Shown one piece after another: positions 60,952 to 64,000 of a DNA stretch of 64,000 nucleotides. The position numbers and the translations under genes were made by a program. Below the pieces are notes generated by a model. The model ran no database searches, was not told where the DNA came from, and worked only from the letters and a program-made list of their open reading frames with translations. The stretch comes from Pseudomonas sp. URMO17WK12:I2 (GTDB taxonomy: Bacteria; Pseudomonadota; Gammaproteobacteria; Pseudomonadales; Pseudomonadaceae): NCBI RefSeq assembly GCF_003253735.1, contig NZ_QKYW01000009.1, positions 124,001-188,000 of the forward strand. Direction: 5' to 3'. Every line of letters begins with the position of its first letter. The first letter of the stretch is position 1.

Positions 60952-62532
60952 TTGAGCGACCTGTTCTCCCGCCGTCTGGCCCTGCTCGGCGAGCACGCCA
61001 ACCTGTCCCTGCTCTCCCAGTGCCTGCACGGCATCGAGCGCGAATGCCTGCGTGTCGATGAAAGCGGCCAACTGGCCCTGAGCGGTCACCCGGTCGCGCT
61101 GGGCTCGGCGCTGACCAATGGCCAGATCACCACGGACTACTCCGAATCCCTGCTCGAGTTCATCACCGCCACCGCGGTCGATCCGGGCGACACGCTGGCC
61201 GAGCTCGATCGCATTCACCGCTTCGTGTACAGCAAGCTCGATGGCGAATACCTGTGGAGCCCGTCGATGCCCGGCCCGCTGCCGGATGAAGAGACGATTC
61301 CGATCGCCCGCTACGGCAGCTCGCATATCGGCCAGCTCAAGTACGTGTACCGCAAGGGCCTGGCCCTGCGCTACGGCAAGACCATGCAGTGCATCGCCGG
61401 CATTCACTACAACTTCTCCCTGCCGGAGCAGCTGTGGGCGGTATTGCAGCAGGCCGAAGGCGACGGGCGCAGCACCCGCGACTATCAGTCGTCGCGCTAC
61501 ATCGCGCTGATCCGCAACTTCCGCCGTTACAGCTGGCTGCTGATGTACCTGTTTGGCGCCTCGCCGGCGCTGGACAAGAACTTCATGCGTGGCCGCCCGC
61601 ACCAGCTCCAGGAGCTGGACGCCGACACCCTGTACCTGCCCTACGCCACCAGCCTGCGCATGAGCGATCTGGGCTACCAGAGCGAAGCCCAGGCCGGGCT
61701 GACGCCTTGCTACAACGACCTGTCCAGCTACACCGACAGCCTGCGCCAGGCAGTCGGCACGCCCTACCCGCCGTATGTCGACATCGGCACCAAGAAGGAC
61801 GGCGAATGGCTGCAGCTCAATACCAACGTGCTGCAGATCGAAAACGAGTACTACTCCAACATCCGCCCGAAGCGCGTGACCTACAGCGGCGAGCGGCCGA
61901 TCCAGGCGCTGATCGCCCGTGGGGTGCAGTACGTCGAAGCGCGCTGCCTGGACATCAACCCGTTCCTGCCGATGGGCATCGACCTCGCCGAATCACGCTT
62001 CCTCGACGCCTTCCTGCTCTACTGCGCCCTGCAGGACAGCCCGCAGCTGAGCAACGGCGAATGCGGCAGCTGCTCGGACAACTTCCTCAAGGTGGTCAAG
62101 GAAGGTCGTCGCCCGGGCTTGCACCTGTCTCGCCAGGGCGTACCGGTGGTGCTGCAGACCTGGGCCCACGAACTGCTCGACGGCATCGAGGCGATCGCCA
62201 AGCTGCTCGACGCCGGCCAGGGCCATGACCAGCACGCCAGCGCCCTGCAGGCCCAGCGGGCGAAAGTCGACAAAGCCAGCCTCACCCCCTCGGCACAGGT
62301 ACTGGCCGAGCTGCAGAAAGGCGAAAGCTTCGCGGCATTCTCCCTGCGCCAGAGCAAGCGCCACGCCGAGCACTTCCGCAGCCTGCCGCTGAGTGCCGAG
62401 CAGCAGGCCGACTTCGAGCAGGCCGCCCAGCAATCACTGCAGGACCAGGCCGACCTCGAAGCCCATGAAGAAGGTGACTTCGATAGTTTCGCCGCTGCCT
62501 ATCAGGCCAGCATCCTCGCCCTGGCCGTGTGA
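60952..62532 (+). CDS. gshA: Glutamate-cysteine ligase
   Basis: Makes gamma-glutamylcysteine from glutamate, cysteine and ATP, the first and limiting step of glutathione synthesis. The 526-residue product is of the gammaproteobacterial type 1 family: LHGIERECLRVDESG (substrate/Mg site), TDYSESLLEFITA, IAGIHYNFSLPEQLW, GTKKDGEWLQLNTNVLQIENEYYS and VEARCLDINPFLPMGID. The start is a TTG preceded by GAAGGAA at good spacing; this TTG is also the usual N-terminus (SDLFSRRLALLG) in Pseudomonas. The 3' neighbour here is a small Rmf-like gene. Confidence 0.96.
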   Translation: MSDLFSRRLALLGEHANLSLLSQCLHGIERECLRVDESGQLALSGHPVALGSALTNGQITTDYSESLLEFITATAVDPGDTLAELDRIHRFVYSKLDGEYLWSPSMPGPLPDEETIPIARYGSSHIGQLKYVYRKGLALRYGKTMQCIAGIHYNFSLPEQLWAVLQQAEGDGRSTRDYQSSRYIALIRNFRRYSWLLMYLFGASPALDKNFMRGRPHQLQELDADTLYLPYATSLRMSDLGYQSEAQAGLTPCYNDLSSYTDSLRQAVGTPYPPYVDIGTKKDGEWLQLNTNVLQIENEYYSNIRPKRVTYSGERPIQALIARGVQYVEARCLDINPFLPMGIDLAESRFLDAFLLYCALQDSPQLSNGECGSCSDNFLKVVKEGRRPGLHLSRQGVPVVLQTWAHELLDGIEAIAKLLDAGQGHDQHASALQAQRAKVDKASLTPSAQVLAELQKGESFAAFSLRQSKRHAEHFRSLPLSAEQQADFEQAAQQSLQDQADLEAHEEGDFDSFAAAYQASILALAV

Positions 62533-62589
62533 AACGGGGCCAGGCTCGCCTGGCAGGCCATTGCCGCGTTAAAAACAGCCTCGCCTGCG

Positions 62590-62640
62590 AGCCCAGTCAA
62601 AATGCTCATTTACAACACGTAAACTGCGCTTTTTCGGCTG
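62590..62640. repeat. Possible Pseudomonas intergenic repeat after gshA
   Basis: The stretch AATGCTCATTTAC AACAC GTAAACTGCG contains a small TTTAC/GTAAA stem (62609-62623), and its wording is like a motif I recall from other Pseudomonas intergenic regions. It lies in the 285-bp gap between gshA and the Rmf-like gene. I cannot confirm repetition from this window, as no second copy is present. Confidence 0.3.
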
Positions 62641-62738
62641 CTCTTGCGGGGCCGCCATCGGTATTGCACTGGCTCGCCTACGTTTTCAACGAACTGCTGG
62701 CCCGCGACGACTGCGTCACAAAAAAAACCAATGGTCAT

Positions 62739-62777
62739 AAATCCGGGACAGGTGGCCCGGCTTAGCCGGGCGGATTT
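62739..62777 (+). repeat. Nested hairpin ahead of the Rmf-like gene
   Basis: An outer AAATCCG / CGGATTT stem encloses an inner perfect CCCGGC TTA GCCGGG hairpin, with a 10-base bulge on the left side. It ends about 40 bp before the small gene's ATG. It may end gshA transcripts or form part of the small gene's leader. Confidence 0.55.
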
Positions 62778-62817
62778 GGCTAGCATGGTTTGCAAGCACT
62801 CTTTGCGAATCCCTCTC

Positions 62818-63054
62818 ATGAGCCACCGCGACACCACGCAACACTGGAGCCTGGAAAGCCTCACCAAGGCCTACCAGCAGGGCTATATGGCAGGGCTGGC
62901 CGGGCACCCCTCCGACATCCTGCCCTTCGCCGACAGCATGCCTGCTGCCGCCTGGGAAGCCGGCTGGGTCGACGGCGAAGGCCAGCGCCGGCTCAGCGCG
63001 GAAAAGCTCAACCGCTCGCCGGGCGCCACACCTGGCGTAAAGAAGCGCGCCTGA
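62818..63054 (+). CDS. Small ribosome-modulation-factor (Rmf/CrpP)-fold protein
   Basis: A 78-residue protein. The core ITKAYxQGYxAG-type pattern (here LTKAYQQGYMAGLAGHPSD, then ILPF ... WEAGWVDGEGQRRL) matches the two-helix Rmf fold, in which a GY.AG turn is followed by PF and W..GW..G. The housekeeping Rmf of Pseudomonas is similar in size but different in sequence, and CrpP-type relatives also share this fold, so the exact role is open: ribosome hibernation is only one option. The C-terminus is basic (GVKKRA). The ATG has no strong ribosome site; an in-frame ATG at 62785 would add 11 residues. Confidence 0.7.
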   Translation: MSHRDTTQHWSLESLTKAYQQGYMAGLAGHPSDILPFADSMPAAAWEAGWVDGEGQRRLSAEKLNRSPGATPGVKKRA

Positions 63055-63154
63055 ACCTGCTGCCACCTCACCACCAGCAACGTGCCAGCCAGCGGCTCGC
63101 GCGCGACCGCTGGAGCTGCCTGCACTGGTCAGTTCAGGTGCCAAGGTGCAAAAT

Positions 63155-63169
63155 GCTTAATTCGCTTAA
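63155..63169 (+). promoter_or_regulatory. Direct repeat upstream of marR-type gene, possible operator
   Basis: Two GCTTAA hexamers at 9-base spacing (GCTTAATTCGCTTAA) in an AT-rich island about 20 bases before the MarR gene. TTAA-containing sites are common MarR-family operators, so autoregulation is plausible, but the motif could also be a -10 region. Confidence 0.3.
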
Positions 63170-63187
63170 CTGAAGAAGCCTGACCCC

Positions 63188-63679
63188 ATGAGCAACACTT
63201 CCAGCCAGACGGACACTTCGCCAACGGCAAAGCCCAGGGCCGATGCGTTGCCTGACAACTGGCTGGATACCCTGGTGGGTTACGCGTTGCGCCGCGCTCA
63301 GCTGCAGGTGTTTCAGCATCTGGTCGGCAAGCTCGCCGAACATGACCTGCGCCCCGCGCAGTTCACCGCCATGGTGATCATCGAGCGCGAGCCCGGGCTG
63401 ATGCAGGCCGACCTCGCCCGCCAACTGGCCATCGAGCCGCCGCAACTGGTACCGCTGCTCAACAAGCTGGAAAGCCGCGGCCTGGCCCAGCGCGTTCGCG
63501 GCGTGCAGGACAAACGCGCCTATGGCGTGTTTCTGACCAAGGCGGGCACTGCCCTGCTGGGGCAGCTCAAGGCAATCGCCGTCGCCAGCGACGAAGAAGC
63601 CACCGCCGCCCTCGACGAAGACGAGCGCGCCCAGTTGCTGCATCTGCTGCATAAGGTCACGCGCCAAGGCGTCTTGTGA
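63188..63679 (+). CDS. MarR family transcriptional regulator
   Basis: A 163-residue dimeric winged-helix regulator. The core is LRPAQFTAMVIIEREPGLMQ, then the recognition helix region QADLARQLAIEPPQLVPLLN and the wing RVRGVQDKRAYGVFLTKAG (DxR motif of MarR). The N-terminal ~20 residues are polar and disordered-looking. The ligand and targets are unknown; no obvious target lies in the window downstream. The ATG lacks a strong ribosome site. A bidirectional-type hairpin follows. Confidence 0.92.
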   Translation: MSNTSSQTDTSPTAKPRADALPDNWLDTLVGYALRRAQLQVFQHLVGKLAEHDLRPAQFTAMVIIEREPGLMQADLARQLAIEPPQLVPLLNKLESRGLAQRVRGVQDKRAYGVFLTKAGTALLGQLKAIAVASDEEATAALDEDERAQLLHLLHKVTRQGVL

Positions 63680-63706
63680 GAGGCGGCGGGCGCATGATGG
63701 ATCACT

Positions 63707-63745
63707 AAAAAGGCAAAAGCGGACATCCAGCGCTTTGGCTTTTTT
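63707..63745 (+). terminator. Terminator after the MarR gene
   Basis: Imperfect 15-bp stem AAAAAGGCAAAAGCG / CGCTTTGGCTTTTTT (13 of 15 paired) with a 9-base loop and a run of T at the 3' side, 27 bases after the stop. The A run at the 5' side means it could also serve a minus-strand transcript. Confidence 0.8.
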
Positions 63746-63758
63746 ATGTTTCTCTCGT

Positions 63759-63977
63759 GCAAAAGTAACTGACGACGCCAATCGCCCCTTCAGGAGGCCG
63801 AGTGGAATCATTGTGCAGGGGGACGAGCCGCATGGATGCGGCGAGAGGGCTAGGCGCCCCCGGCTGATGGGCCAGGGATGGCCCTTCCAGGCCGGCCCCC
63901 GGAGCAATGATGGAGCGAGGGAACCTCAGCGAAGCTGGGGCCGGATGGCGGGGCTAGACCTTTTGGTTTCTTTTGGC
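63759..63977. repeat. ~219-bp element with imperfect inverted ends and internal hairpins
   Basis: Left end GCAAAAGTAAC and right end GTTTCTTTTGGC are imperfect inverted repeats (about 10 of 12). Inside are several short hairpins, e.g. GCCGCAT GG ATGCGGC (63827-63842) and GGGCC AGGGAT GGCCC (63869-63884). I see no coding gene. Together with the terminator and the last bases it fills the 320 bp from the MarR gene to the window end. The type resembles Pseudomonas intergenic repeats with AAAAGTAAC / GTTTCTTTT ends, known to me only by recollection. Confidence 0.5.
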
Positions 63978-64000
63978 GGGGCCGGCCATCCGGGCAATGC

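Overview
This window looks like a stretch of chromosome from a Pseudomonas species. The GC content is high. The run speA – SUI1-like – Nudix – DUF2333 – gcbA – ctpL – dsbD – aroQ – accB – accC – DUF4272 – prmA – DUF3426 – dusB – fis – purH – purD – retS, and the run pckA – hslO – hslR – rimABK – amgS – amgR – tex – thioesterase – gshA, are both Pseudomonas gene orders (recognised from memory, not searched). I do not assign a species.

Region by region. 0-9 kb is iron/metal uptake and efflux: the 3' part of a TonB-dependent receptor, a lipoprotein of unknown role, and a complete cell-surface-signalling unit (FecI-type sigma, FecR-type anti-sigma, STN-bearing TonB receptor) on the minus strand, next to a DinF-type MATE exporter. 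9-13.4 kb is an NAD salvage locus under NrtR: pncA-pncB-nadE on the minus strand and nadD-like-nrtR on the plus strand, separated by a palindrome that is a good candidate NrtR operator. 13.4-20 kb holds a coupled three-gene operon (AhpD-like, azoreductase-like, GNAT), a DUF4174 protein, arginine decarboxylase speA, a SUI1-like protein, a Nudix hydrolase and a DUF2333 membrane protein. 20-39 kb is plus-strand: diguanylate cyclase gcbA, chemoreceptor ctpL, dsbD, aroQ, accBC, prmA, dusB-fis, purH, purD and the hybrid sensor retS. 39-43.6 kb holds a LysR regulator, an MFS/nucleotide-carrier-like transporter and a RecQ-family helicase; this appears to be a junction between two blocks that are further apart in P. 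aeruginosa. 43.7-51.3 kb holds pckA, the heat-shock genes hslO and hslR, a PAP2 phosphatase and the rimA-rimB-rimK-ldcA operon. 51.3-60.5 kb holds a large MASE1-PAS-GGDEF-EAL protein, the amgR-amgS envelope-stress pair, tex and a thioesterase. The end holds gshA, a small Rmf-fold protein and a MarR regulator.

Nearly all coding sequence is ordinary core genome. The unusual material lies between genes: three copies of a REP-type palindrome (one opened by about 85 bp), three copies of a GTAGGGTGGA-type inverted repeat, a ~219-bp element with imperfect inverted ends at the window edge, and a 265-bp branched inverted-repeat element (47822-48086) directly upstream of hslR. The last has an 18-bp perfect terminal stem and two long internal arms, encodes no protein I can recognise, and is the best candidate here for something undescribed. 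Cyclic-di-GMP signalling is prominent: GcbA, RimA, the MASE1 GGDEF-EAL protein and RetS (which feeds the Gac/Rsm pathway) all lie within 35 kb.
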